Source: Monarcha castaneiventris obscurior
Lineage: Eukaryota; Chordata; Aves; Passeriformes; Monarchidae
NCBI GenBank assembly: GCA_026261815.1
Contig: JAMPIT010000350.1
Location: forward strand, 4,007,650 to 4,071,649
Direction: 5' to 3'
DNA: 64,000 bases
Position numbers and translations under genes: made by a program. Below the pieces are notes generated by a model that was not told the origin of the DNA, ran no database searches, and saw only the letters and a list, made by a program, of their open reading frames with translations. This document shows positions 25,231 to 38,000 of this stretch, piece by piece (the first letter of the stretch is position 1; every line of letters starts with the position of its first letter).

Positions 25231-27401
25231 GCCTGGAGCACAAAGCCTGGAGCCCAGAGCTCCAGGGACACGAAAAATGCGAAAGGCATGCCAGGAGAAA
25301 TACAAAAGAGCCCCAAACATGCAGCATCCTCATCTTCTTGATCTGACCTCATTTATGCTCCGTGTTCTTTCACAAAAGGCTCCGCATAGGGCGAAGTTTA
25401 GGGTTACGCCTAGGGTAAGGGTTCAGAAAAGCAAAAAGCCCAGAGCTCCAGGGACACTAAAAATGCGAAAGGCATGCCAAGAGAAATGTAAAACAGGCCA
25501 ATCATCTGCCATTGTGATATTACTGGTCAGAGCTCATTTCTGCCCAGTGCTCTTTATAAGCCACCCCATAGTGCAAAGTTTAGGGTTACGGCCAAGTTTA
25601 GGGTTCAGAATAGCAAAAAGCCCAGAGTACCAGGGACACTAAAAATGTGAAAGGCATGCCAAGAGAAATCCAAAACAGCCCCAGTTACCTGCCATTGTCA
25701 TCTTCCTGATCAGCGCTCATTTCTGCCCAGTGCTCTTTTCAGGATCCGCATAGTGCGAAGTTTAGGGTTATGGCTATGTTTAGGGTTCAGAACACCAAAA
25801 AGCCCAGAGCTCCAGGGACACTAAAAATGCGAAAGGCATGCCAGGAGAAATACAAAAGAGCCCCAAACATGCAGCATCCTCATCTTCTTGATCTGACCTC
25901 ATTTATGCTCCGTGTTCTTTCACAAAAGGCTCCGCATAGGGCGAAGTTTAGGGTTACGCCTAGGGTTTGGGCTCAGAAAAGCAAAAAGCCCAGAGCTCAA
26001 TGGACACTAAAAATGTGAAAGGCATGCCAAGAGAAATGCAAAACAGCCCCACACATGCGCCATCCTCATCTTCCTGATCGGACCTCATTTCAGCCCAGTG
26101 CTCCTTCTTAGGCTCTGAATAGGGCGAATTTAGGGTTACGCCTAGGGTTAGGGTTCAGAACACCAAAAAGCCCAGAGCGCCAGGGACACTAAAAATGCGA
26201 AAGGCATGTCAAGGGAAATGCAAAACAGCCCCAATTATCTGCCACGGTCATCTTCCTGATCAGCGCTCATTTCTGCCCTGTGCTCCCTCATAGGCTCTGA
26301 ATAGGGCGACGTTTAGGGTTACGCCTAGGGATAGGGTTCAGAAAACTAAAAAGCCCAGAGTTCCAGGGACACTAAAAATGCGAGAGCAATGCCCACACAA
26401 GTGCAAAAGAGCTCCAATCATCTGCCTTCTTCATATTCCTGATCAGTGCTAATTTCTGCCCATTGCTCCTACTCAGGCTCCGCATAGTGTGAAGTTTAGG
26501 GTTACGCCTAGGGATAGGGTTCAGAAAACCAAAAAGCCCAGAGTTCCAGGGACACTAAAAATGTGAAAGGCATGCCAAGAGAAATCCAAAACAGCCCCAG
26601 TTATCTGCCATTTTTCATCTTCCTGATCAGCGCTCATTTCTGACCAGTACTCTTTTCAGGATCTGCATAGTGCGAAGTTTAGGGTTACAGCTATGGTTAG
26701 GGTTCAGAAAACCAAAAAGCCCAGAGCCCCATGGACACTAAAAATGCGAAAGGCATGTCAAGAGAAATGCAAAAGTGCCCCAATTACCTGCCATGGTCAT
26801 CTTCCCGAGCAGCGCTCACTTCTGCCCAGTGCTCTTCCTTAGGCTCTGAATAGGGCGAAGCTTAGGGTTACGCCTAGGGTTCGGGTGCAGAAAAGCAAAA
26901 AGCCTGGAGCAAAAAGCCTGGAGCCCAGAGCTCCAGGGACACGAAAAATGCGAAAGGCATGCCACGAGAAATACAAAAGAGCCCCAAACATGCAGCATCC
27001 TCATCTTCTTGATCTGACCTCATTTATGCTCCGTGTTCTTTCTCAAAAGGCTCCGCATAGGGCGAAGTTTAGGGTTACGCCTAGGGTTAGGGTTCAGAAA
27101 AGCCAAAAGCCCAGAGATCAATGGACACTAAAAATGCGAAAGGCATGCCAAGAGAAATGCAAAACAGCCCCACACATGCGCCATCCTCATCTTCCTGATC
27201 GGACCTCATTTCAGCCCAGTGCTCCTTCTTAGGCTCTGCATAGGGCGAAGTTTAGGGTTACACCTAGGGTTAGGGTTCAGAACACCAAAAAGCCCAGAGC
27301 TCTATGGACAGTTATAATGCGAAAGGCATGCCAAGAGAAATGCAAAACAGCCCCACACATGCTGCATTTTCACCTTCAAGATCGGAGCTCATTTCTGCCC
27401 T

Positions 27402-30400
27402 GTGCTCTTTCTTAAGGCTCTGAATAGGGCGAACTTTAGGGTTACGCCTAGGGTTAGGGGTCGGAACACCAAAAAGCCTAGAGCGCCAGGGACTCTAAAA
27501 ATGCGAAAGGCATGTCAAGGGAAATGCAAAACAGCCCCAAATACATGCCACAGTCATCTTCCTGATCAGCGCTCATTTCTGCCCTGTGCTCTTTCTTAGG
27601 CTTTCAATAGGGCGAAATTTAGGGTTACGCCTAGGGTTAGGGTTCAGAAAAGCAAAAAGCCCAGAGCTCAATGGACACTAAAAATGGAAAAGGCATGCCA
27701 AGAGAAATGCAAAACAGCCCCACAAATGCAGCATCTTCACCTTCAAGACTGGACCTCATTTCTGCCCAGAGCTCTTTCTTAAGGCTACATATAGGGCGAA
27801 GTTTAGGGTTACGCCTAGGGTTAGGTTTCAGAACACCAAAAAGCCCAGAGCTCCAGGGACACTAAAAATGCGAAAGGCATGTCAAGAGAAATGCAAAACA
27901 GTTCCAAACATGCAGCATCCTCATCTTCCAGATCGGACCTCATTTCTGCCCAGTGCTCTTTCAAAAGGATCTGAAGAGGGCGAACTTTAGGGTTACGCCT
28001 AGGGTTAGGGTTCAGAAAACCAAAAAGCCCAGAGCTCCAGGGACATGAAAAATGCAAAAGGCATGCCGAGAGAAAAAACAGCCACAATCAACTGCCATCT
28101 TGATATTCCTGATCCGCGCTCATTTCTGCCCAGCGCTCTTATTAAGGCACCCCATAGTGTGAAGTTTAGGGTTTTGCCGAGGGTTAGGGTTCACAAAAGC
28201 AAAAAGCCCAGAGCACCAGGGACACTAAAAATGCGAAAGGCATGCCAAGAGAAATGTACAACAGGCCAATCATCTGCCATTGTGATATTACTGGTCAGAG
28301 CTCATTCCTGCCCAGTGCTCTTACTTAGGCCACCCAATAGTGCAAAGTTTAGGGTTTCGCCTAGGGTTAGGGGTCAGAACACCAAAAAGCCCAGAGCTCT
28401 ATGGACAGTTATAATGCGAAAGGCATGTCAAGAGAAATGCAAAACAGCGCAAGTTATCTGCCATGGTCATCTTCCTCATCAGTGCTCACTTCTGCCCAGT
28501 GCTCCTTCTTAGGCTCTGAATAGGGCGAAGTTTAGGGTTACGCCTAGGGTTCGGGTTCAGAACACCAAAAAGCCCAGAGCTCCAGGGACACTAATAATGC
28601 GAAAGGCATGTCAAGAGAAATGCAAAACTGTTCCAAACATGCAGCATCCTCATCTTCCAGATCGGACCTCATTTCTGCCCAGTGCTCTTTCAAAAGGATC
28701 TGAATAGGGCGAACTTTAGGGTTACGCCTAGGGTTAGGGTTCAGAAAACCAAAAAGCCCAGAGGTCCGGGGACATGAAAAATGCAAAAGGCATGCCGAGA
28801 GAAAAAACAGCCACAATCAACTGCCATCTTGATATTCCTGATCCGCGCTCATTTCTGCCCAGCGCTCTTATTAAGGCACCCCATAGTGTGAAGTTTAGGG
28901 TTACGCCTAGGGTTAGGGTTCAGAAAAGCAAAAAGCCCAGAGCTCCAGGGACACTACAAATGCGAAAGAGATGCCAAGAGAAATGCAAAACAGCCCCACA
29001 CATGCAGCAAACTCATCTTCCTGATCTGACCTCATTTCTGCCCTGTGCTCTTTCTTAGGCTCTGCATAGGGCGAAGTTTAGGGTTACGCCTAGGGTTAGG
29101 GTTCAGAACACCTAAAAGCCCAGAGCTCCAGGGACACTAAAAATGCGAAGGGCATGCCAAGAGAAATGCAAAACAGCCCCACACATGCAGCATTTTCACC
29201 TTCAAGATCGGAGCTCATTTCTGCCCTGTGCTCTTTCTTAAGGCTCTGAATAGGGCGTACTTTAGGGTTACGCCTAGGGTTAGGGTTCGGAACACCAAAA
29301 AGCCCAGAGAGCCAGGGACACTAAAAATGCGAAAGGCATGTCAAGGGAAATGCAAAACAGCCCCAAATACCTGCCACAGTCATCTTCCTGATCAGCGCTC
29401 ATTTCTGCCAATTGCTCTTTCTTAGGCTTTGAATAGGGCGAAGTTTAGGGTTACGCCTAGGGTTAGGGTTCAGAAAAGCAAAAAGCCCAGAGCTCAATGG
29501 ACACTAAAAATGTAAAAGGCATGCCAAGAGAAATGCAAAACAGCCCCACAAATGCAGCATCTTCACCTTCAAGACTGGACCTCATTTCTGCCCAGAGCTC
29601 TTTCTTAAGGCTACAAATAGGGCGAAGTTTAGGGTTACGCCTAGGGTCAGGGTTCAGAACACCAAAAAGCCCAGAGCTCCAGGGACACTAAAAATGCGAA
29701 CGGCATGTCAAGAGAAATGCAAAACAGTTCCAAACATGCAGCATCCTCATCTTCCAGATCGGACCTCATTTCTGCCCAGTGCTCTTTCAAAAGGATCTGA
29801 AGAGGGCGAACTTTAGGGTTACGCCTAGGGTTAGGGTTCAGAAAACCAAAAAGCCCAGAGCTCCGGGGACATAAAAATGCAAAAGGCATGCCAAGAGAAA
29901 AAACAGCCACAACAAATGCCAACCTCATATTCCTGATCCGACCTCATTTCTGCCCAGCGCTCTTACTAAGGCACCCCATAGTGCGAAGTTTAGGGTTTCG
30001 CCTAGGGTTAGGGTTCAGAAAAGCAAAAAGCCCAGAGCTCCAGGGACACTAAAAATGCGAAAGGCATGCCAAGAGAAATGTAAAACAGGCCAATCATCTG
30101 CCATTATGATATTACTGGTCAGAGCTCATTCCTGCCCAGTGCTCTTACTTAGGCCACCCCATAGTGCAAAGTTTAGGGTTTCGCCTAGGGTTAGGGTTCA
30201 GAAAAGCAAAAAGCCCAGAGCTCTATGGACAGTTAAAATGCGAAAGGCATGCCAAGAGAAATGCAAAACAGCCCCACAAATGCAGCAACTTCACCTTCAA
30301 GACTGGACCTCATTTCTGCCCAGAGCTCTTTCTTAAGGCTACATATAGGGCGAACTTTAGGGTTACGCCTAGGGTTCGGGTTCACAAAACCAAAAAGCCC

Positions 30401-32000
30401 AGAGCTCCAGGGACACTAAAAATGCGAAAGGCATGTCAAGAGAAATGCAAAACAGTTCCAAACATGCAGCATCCTCATCTTCCAGATCGGACCTCATTTC
30501 TGCCCAGTGCTCTTTCAAAAGGATCTGAATAGGGCGAACTTTAGGGTTACGCCTAGTGTTAGGGTTCAGAAAACCAAAAAGCCCAGAGCTCCGGGGACAT
30601 GAAAAATGCAAAAGGCATGCCGAGAGAAAAAACAGCCACAATCAACTGCCATCTTGATATTCCTGATCCGCGCTCATTTCTGCCCAGCGCTCTTATTAAG
30701 GCACCCCATAGTGTGAAGTTCAGGGTTACGCCTAGGGTTCGGGTTCAGAAAAGCAAAAAGCCCAGAGCTCCAGGGACACTAAAAATGCGAAAGAGATGCC
30801 AAGAGAAATGCAAAACAGCCCCACACATGCAGCAACCTCATCTTCCTGATCTGACCTCATTTCTGCCCTGTGCTCTTTCTTAGGCTCTGCATAGGGCGAA
30901 GTTTAGGGTTACGCCTAGGGTTAGGGTTCAGAACACCAAAAAGCCCAGAGCTCCAGGGACACTAAAAATGCGAAGGGCATGCCAAGAGAAATGCAAAACA
31001 GCCCCACACATGCAGCATTTTCACCTTCAAGATCGGAGCTCATTTCTGCCCTGTGCTCTTTCTTAAGGCTCTGAATAGGGCGTACTTTAGGGTTACGCCT
31101 AGGGTTAGGGTTCGGAACACCAAAAAGCCCAGAGAGCCAGGGACACTAAAAATGCGAAAGGCATGTCAAGGGAAATGCAAAACAGCCCCAAATACCTGCC
31201 ACAGTCATCTTCCTGATCAGCGCTCATTTCTGCCAATTGCTCTTTCTTAGGCTTTGAATAGGGCGAAGTTTAGGGTTACGCCTAGGGTTAGGGTTCAGAA
31301 AAGCAAAAAGCCCAGAGCTCAATGGACACTAAAAATGCAAAAGGCATGCCAAGAGAAATGCAAAACAGCCCCACAAATGCAGCATCTTCACCTTCAAGAC
31401 TGGACCTCATTTCTGCCCAGAGCTCTTTCTTAAGGCTACATATAGGGCGAAGTTTAGGGTTACGCCTAGGGTTAGGTTTCAGAACACTAAAAAGCCCAGA
31501 GCTCCAGGGACACTAAAAATGCGAAAGGCGTGTCAAGAGAAATGCAAAACAGTTCCAAACATGCGGCATCCTCATCTTCCAGATCGGACCTCATTTCTGC
31601 CCAGTGCTCTTTCAAAAGGATCTGAAGAGGGCGAACTTTAGGGTTACGCCTAGGGTTAGGGTTCAGAAAACCAAAAAGCCCAGAGCTCCGGGGACATGAA
31701 AAATGCAAAAGGCATGCCGAGAGAAAAAACAGCCACAATCAACTGCCATCTTGATATTCCTGATCCGCGCTCATTTCTGCCCAGCGCTCTTATTAAGGCA
31801 CCCCATAGTGTGAAGTTTAGGGTTTTGCCGAGGGTTCGGGTTCAGAAAAGCAAAAAGCCCAGAGCTCCAGGGACACTAAAAATGCGAAAGGCATGCCAAG
31901 AGAAATGTACAACAGGCCAATCATCTGCCATTGTGATATTACTGGTCAGAGCTCATTCCTGCCCAGTGCTCTTACTTAGGCCACCCCATAGTGCAAAGTT
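27402..32000 (+). repeat. Local higher-order repeat, 10 monomers (about 1,825 bp), nearly three copies
   Basis: The same ordered series of monomer variants recurs with starts near 27402, 29228 and 31053, and again near 27671, 29497 and 31322, giving offsets of 1,825-1,826 bp. The GCCGAGAGAAAAAACAGCC variant lies about 640 bp into all three units, with its first A of the AAAAAA run intact or slightly altered in the second unit (about 29885). The unit differs from the 13-monomer unit found near the right end, so the array holds more than one higher-order family. The right limit is approximate. Confidence 0.75.
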
Positions 32001-35000
32001 TAGGGTTTCGCCTAGGGTTAGGGGTCAGAACACCAAAAAGCCCAGAGCTCCAGGGACACTAAAAATGCGAAAGGCATGCCAAGAGAAATGCAATAGAGCC
32101 CCAAACATGCAGCAACCTGATCTTCAAGATCGGACCTCATTTCTGCCCGGTCCTCTTTCTTAAGGCTACACATAGGGCGAAGTTTAGGGTTACGCCTAGG
32201 GTCAGGGTTCAGAACACCAAAAAGCCCAGAGCTCCAGGGACACTAAAAATGCGAGAGCAATGCCCACACAAGTGCAAAAGAGCTCCAATCATCTGCCTTC
32301 TTCATATTCCTGATCAGTGCTAATTTCTGCCCATTGCTCCTACTCAGGCTCCGCATAGTGTGAAGTTTAGGGTTACGCCTAGGGATAGGGTTCAGAAAAC
32401 TAAAAAGCCCAGAGTTCCAGGGACACTAAAAATGTGAAAGGCATGCCAAGAGAAATCCAAAACAGCCCCAGTTATCTGCCGTTTTTCATCTTCCTGATCA
32501 GCGCTCATTTCTGCCCAGTGCTCTTTTCAGGATCTGCATAGTGCGAAGTTTAGGGTTACGGCTATGGTTAGGGTTCAGAAAACCAAAAAGCCCAGAGCCC
32601 CATGGACACTAAAAATGCGAAAGGCATGTCAAGAGAAATGCAAAAGTGCCCCAATTACCTGCCATGGTCATCTTCCTGATCAGCGCTCACTTCTGCCCAG
32701 TGCTCTTTCTTAGGCTCTGAATAGGGCGAAGCTTAGGGTTACGCCTAGGGTTCGGGTGCAGAAAAGCAAAAAGCCCAGAGCTCCAGGGACACGAAAAATG
32801 CGAAAGGCATGCCAGGAGAAATACAAAAGAGCCCCAAACATGCAGCATCCTCATCTTCTTGATCTGACCTCATTTATGCTCCGTGTTCTTTCACAAAAGG
32901 CTCCGCATAGGGCGAAGTTTAGGGTTACGCCTAGGGTTAGGGTTCAGAAAACCAAAAAGCCCAGAGCTCAATGGACACTAAAAATGCGAAAGGCATGCCA
33001 AGAGAAATGCAAAACAGCCCCACACATGCGCCATCCTCATCTTCCTGATCGGACCTCATTTCAGCCCAGTGCTCCTTCTTAGGCTCTGAATAGGGCGAAG
33101 TTTAGGGTTACACCTAGGGTTAGGGTTCAGAACACCAAAAAGCCCAGAGCTCTATGGACAGTTATAATGCGAAAGGCATGTCAAGAGAAATGCAAAACAG
33201 CCCAAGTTATCTGCCATGGTCATCTTCCTCATCAGCGCTCACTTCTGCCCAGTGCTCCTTCTTAGGCTCTGAATAGGGCGACGTTTAGGGTTACACCTAG
33301 GGGTAGGGTTCAGAACACCAAAAAGTCCAGAGCTCTATGGACAGTTATAATGCGAAAGGCATGCCAAGAGAAATGCAAAACAGCCCCACACATGCAGCAT
33401 CTTCACCTTCAAGACTGGACCTCATTTCTGCCCAGTGCTCTTTCTTAAGGCTACATATAGGGTGACGTTTAGGGTTACGCCTAGGGTTAGGGTTCAGAAA
33501 ACCAAAAAGCCCAGAGCTCCGGGGACATGAAAAATGCAAAAGGCATGCCAAGAGAAAAAACAGCCCCAATTATCTGACACGGTCATCTTCCTGATCAGCC
33601 CTCATTTCTGCCCAGCGCTCTTATTAAGGCACCCCATAGTGTGAAGTTTAGGGTTTTGCCGAGGGTTAGGGTTCAGAAAACCAAAAAGCCCAGAGCTCCA
33701 GGGACACTAAAAATGCGAAAGGCATGCCAAGAGAAATGTACAACAGGCCAATCATCTGCCATTGTGATATTACTGGTCAGAGCTCATTCCTGCCCAGTGC
33801 TCTTACTTAGGCCACACCATAGTGCAAAGTTTAGGGTTTCGCCTAGGGATAGGGGTCAGAAAAGCAAAAAACCCAGAGCTCCATGGACAGTTATAATGCG
33901 AAAGGCATGTCAAGAGAAATGCAAAAGTGCCCCAATTATCTGCCATGGTCATCTTCCTGATCAGCGCTCACTTCTGCCCTGTGCTCCTTCTTAGGCTCTG
34001 AATAGGGCGAAGTTTAGGGTTACGCCTAGGGTTCGGGTACAGGAAAGCAAAAAGCCCAGAGCTCCAGGGACACTAAAAATGCGAAAGAGATGCCAAGAGA
34101 AATGCAAAACAGCCCCACACATGCAGCAACCTCATCTTCTTGATCTGACCTCATTTATGCTCCGTGTTCTTTAACAAAAGGCTCCGCATAGGGCGAAGTT
34201 TAGGGTTATGCCTAGGGTTAGGGTTCAGAAAAGCAAAAAGCCCAGAGCTCAATGGACACTAAAAATGCGAAAGGCATGCCAAGAGAAATGCCAAACAGCC
34301 CCACACATGCGCCATCCTCATCTTCCTGATCGGACCTCATTTCAGCCCAGTGCTCCTTCTTAGGCTCTGAATAGGGCGAAGTTTAGGGTTACACGTAGGG
34401 TTAGGGTTCAGAACACCAAAAAGCCCAGAGCTCTGTGGACAGTTATAATGCGAAAGGAATGTCAAGAGAAATGCAAAACAGCCCAAGTTATCTGCCATGG
34501 TCATCTTCCTCATCAGCACTAACTTCTGCCCAGTGCTCCTTCTTAGGCTCTGAATAGGGCGAAGTTTAGGGTTAAGCCTAGGGTAAAGGTTCAGAAAAGC
34601 AAAAAGCCCAGAGCTCTATGGACAGTTATAATGCGAAAGGCATGCCAAGAGAAATGCAAAACAGCCCCACACATGCAGCATTTTCACCTTCAAGATCGGA
34701 GCTCATTTCAGCCCAGTGCTCCTTCTTAGGCTCTGAATAGGGCGAAGTTTAGGGTTACGCCTAGGGTTAGGGTTCAGAACACCAAAAAGCCCAGAGCTCT
34801 ATGGAAAGTTATAATGCGAAAGGCATGTCAAGAGAAATGCAAAACAGCCCAAGTTATCTGCCATGGTCATCTTCCTCATCAGTGCTCACTTCTGCCCAGT
34901 GCTCTTTCTTAGGCTCTGAATAGGGCGAAGTTTAGGGTTACGCCTAGGGTTAGGGTTCAGAAAACCAAAAAGCCCAGACCTCTGTGGACAGTTATAATGC

Positions 35001-38000
35001 GAAAGGCATGCCAAGAGAAATGCAAAACAGCCCCACACATGGCAGCATCTTCACCTTCAAGATCGGAGCTCATTTCTGCCCAGTGCTCTTTCTTAAGGCT
35101 ACATATAGGGCGAAGTTTAGGGTTACGCCTAGGGTTAGGTTTCAGAACACCAAAAAGCCCAGAGCTCCAGGGACACTAAAAATGCGAAAGGCATGTCAAG
35201 AGAAATGCAAAACAGTTCCAAACATGCAGCATCCTCATCTTCCAGATCGGACCTCATTTCTGCCCTGTGCTCTTTCAAAAGGATCTGAATAGGGCGAACT
35301 TTAGGGTTACGCCTAGGGTTAGGGTTCAGAAAAGCAAAAAGCCCAGAGCTCCAGGGACACTAAAAATGCGAAAGGCATGTCAAGAGAAATGCAAAACCGT
35401 TCCAAACATGCAGCATCCTCATCTTCAAGATCGGACCTCATTTCTGCCCAGCGCTCTTTCTTAAGGCTACACATAGGGCGAAGTTTAGGGTTACGCCTAG
35501 GGTCAGGGTTCAGAACACAAAATAGCCCAGAGCTCCAGGGACACTAAAAATGTGAGAGCAATGCCCACACAAGTGCAAAAGAGCTCCAATCATCTGCCTT
35601 CTTCATATTCCTGATCAGTGCTAATTTCTGCCCATTGCTCCTACTCAGGCTCCGCATAGTGTGAAGTTTAGGGTCACGCCTGGGGTTAGGGTTCAGAAAA
35701 CTAAAAAGCCCAGAGTTCCAGGGACACTAAAAATGTGAAAGGCATGCCAAGAGAAATCCAAAACAGCCCCAGTTATCTGCCATTTTTCATCTTCCTGATC
35801 AGCGCTCATTTCTGACCAGTACTCTTTTCAGGATCTGCATAGTGCGAAGTTTAGGGTTACGGCTATGGTTAGGGTTCAGAAAACCAAAAAGCCCAGAGCC
35901 CCATGGACACTAAAAATGCGAAAGGCATGTCAAGAGAAATGCAAAAGTGCCCCAATTACCTGCCATGGTCATCTTCCTGATCAGCGCTCACTTCTGCCCA
36001 GTGCTCTTTCTTAGGCTCTGAATAGGGCGAAGCTTAGGGTTACGCCTAGGGTTCGGGTGCAGAAAAGCAAAAAGCCCAGAGCTCCAGGGACACGAAAAAT
36101 GCGAAAGGCATGCCAGGAGAAATACAAAAGAGCCCCAAACATGCAGCATCCTCATCTTCTTGATCTGACCTCATTTATGCTCCGTGTTCTTTCACAAAAG
36201 GCTCCGCATAGGGCGAAGTTTAGGGTTACGCCTAGGGTTAGGGTTCAGAAAAGCAAAAAGCCCAGAGCTCTATGGACAGTTATAATGCGAAAGGCATGTC
36301 AAGAGAAATGCAAAACAGCCCAAGTTATCTGCCATGGTCATCTTCCTCATCAGCGCTCACTTCTGCCCAGTGCTCCTTCTTAGGCTCTGAATAGGGCGAA
36401 GTTTAGGGTTACGCCTAGGGTTAGGGTTCAGAAAAGCAAAAAGCCCAGAGCTCTATAGACAGTTATAATGCGAAAGGCATGCCAAGAGAAATGCAAAACA
36501 GCCCCACACATGCAGCATTTTCACCTTCAAGATCGGAGCTCATTTCAGCCCAGTGCTCCTTCTTAAGGCTCTGAATAGGGCGAAGTTTAGGGTTACACCT
36601 AGGGGTAGGGTTCAGAACACCAAAAAGCCCAGAGCTCTATGGACAGTTATAATGCGAAAGGCATGCCAAGAGAAATGCAAAACAGCCCCACACATGGCAG
36701 CATCTTCACCTTCAAGATCGGAGCTCATTTCTGCCCAGTGCTCTTTCTTAAGGCTACATATAGGGCGAAGTTTAGGGTTACGCCTAGGGTTAGGGTTCAG
36801 AACACTAAAAAGCCCAGAGCTCCAGGGACACTAAAAATGCGAAAGGCATGTCAAGAGAAATGCAAAACAGTTCCAAACATGCAGCATCCTCATCTTCCAG
36901 AACGGACCTCATTTCTGCCCAGTGCTCTTTCAAAAGGATCTGAATAGGGCGACGTTTAGGGTTACGCCTAGGGTTAGGGTTCAGAAAACCAAAAAGCCCA
37001 GAGCTCCGGGGACATGAAAAATGCAAAAGGCATGCCAAGAGAAAAAACAGCCCCAATTATCTGACACGGTCATCTTCCTGATCAGCCCTCATTTCTGCCC
37101 AGCGCTCTTATTAAGGCACCCCGTAGTGTGAAGTTTAGGGTTTTGCCGAGGGTTAGGGTTCAGAAAAGCAAAAAGCCCCGAGCTCCAGGGACACTAAAAA
37201 TGCGAAAGGCATGCCAAGAGAAATGTACAACAGGCCAATCATCTGCCATTGTGATATTACTGGTCAGAGCTCATTCCTGCCCAGTGCTCTTACTTAGGCC
37301 ACACCATAGTGCAAAGTTTAGGGTTTCGCCTAGGGATAGGGGTCAGAAAAGCAAAAAGCCCAGAGCTCTATGGACAGTTATAATGTGAAAGGCATGTCAA
37401 GAGAAATGCAAAAGTGCCCCAATTATCTGCCATGGTCATCTTCCTGAGCAGCGCTCACTTCTGCCCTGTGCTCCTTCTTAGGCTCTGAATAGGGCGAAGT
37501 TTAGGGTTACGCCTAGGGTTCGGGTACAGAAAAGCAAAAAGCCCAGAGCTCCAGGGACACTAAAAATGCGAAAGAGATGCCAAGAGAAATGCAAAACAGC
37601 CCCACACATGCAGCAACCTCATCTTCTTGATCTGACCTCATTTATGCTCCGTGTTCTTTCACAAAAGGCTCCGTATAGGGCGAAGTTTAGGGTTATGCCT
37701 AGGGTTAGGGTTCAGAAAAGCAAAAAGCCCAGAGCTCAATGGACACTAAAAATGCGAAAGGCATGCCAAGAGAAATGCAAAACAGCCCCACACATGCGCC
37801 ATCCTCATCTTCCTGATCGGACCTCATTTCAGCCCAGTGCTCCTTCTTAGGCTCTGAATAGGGCGAAGTTTAGGGTTACACGTAGGGTTAGGGTTCAGAA
37901 CACCAAAAAGCCCAGAGCTCTGTGGACAGTTATAATGCAAAAGGCATGTCAAGAGAAATGCAAAACAGCCCAAGTTATCTGCCATGGTCATCTTCCTCAT

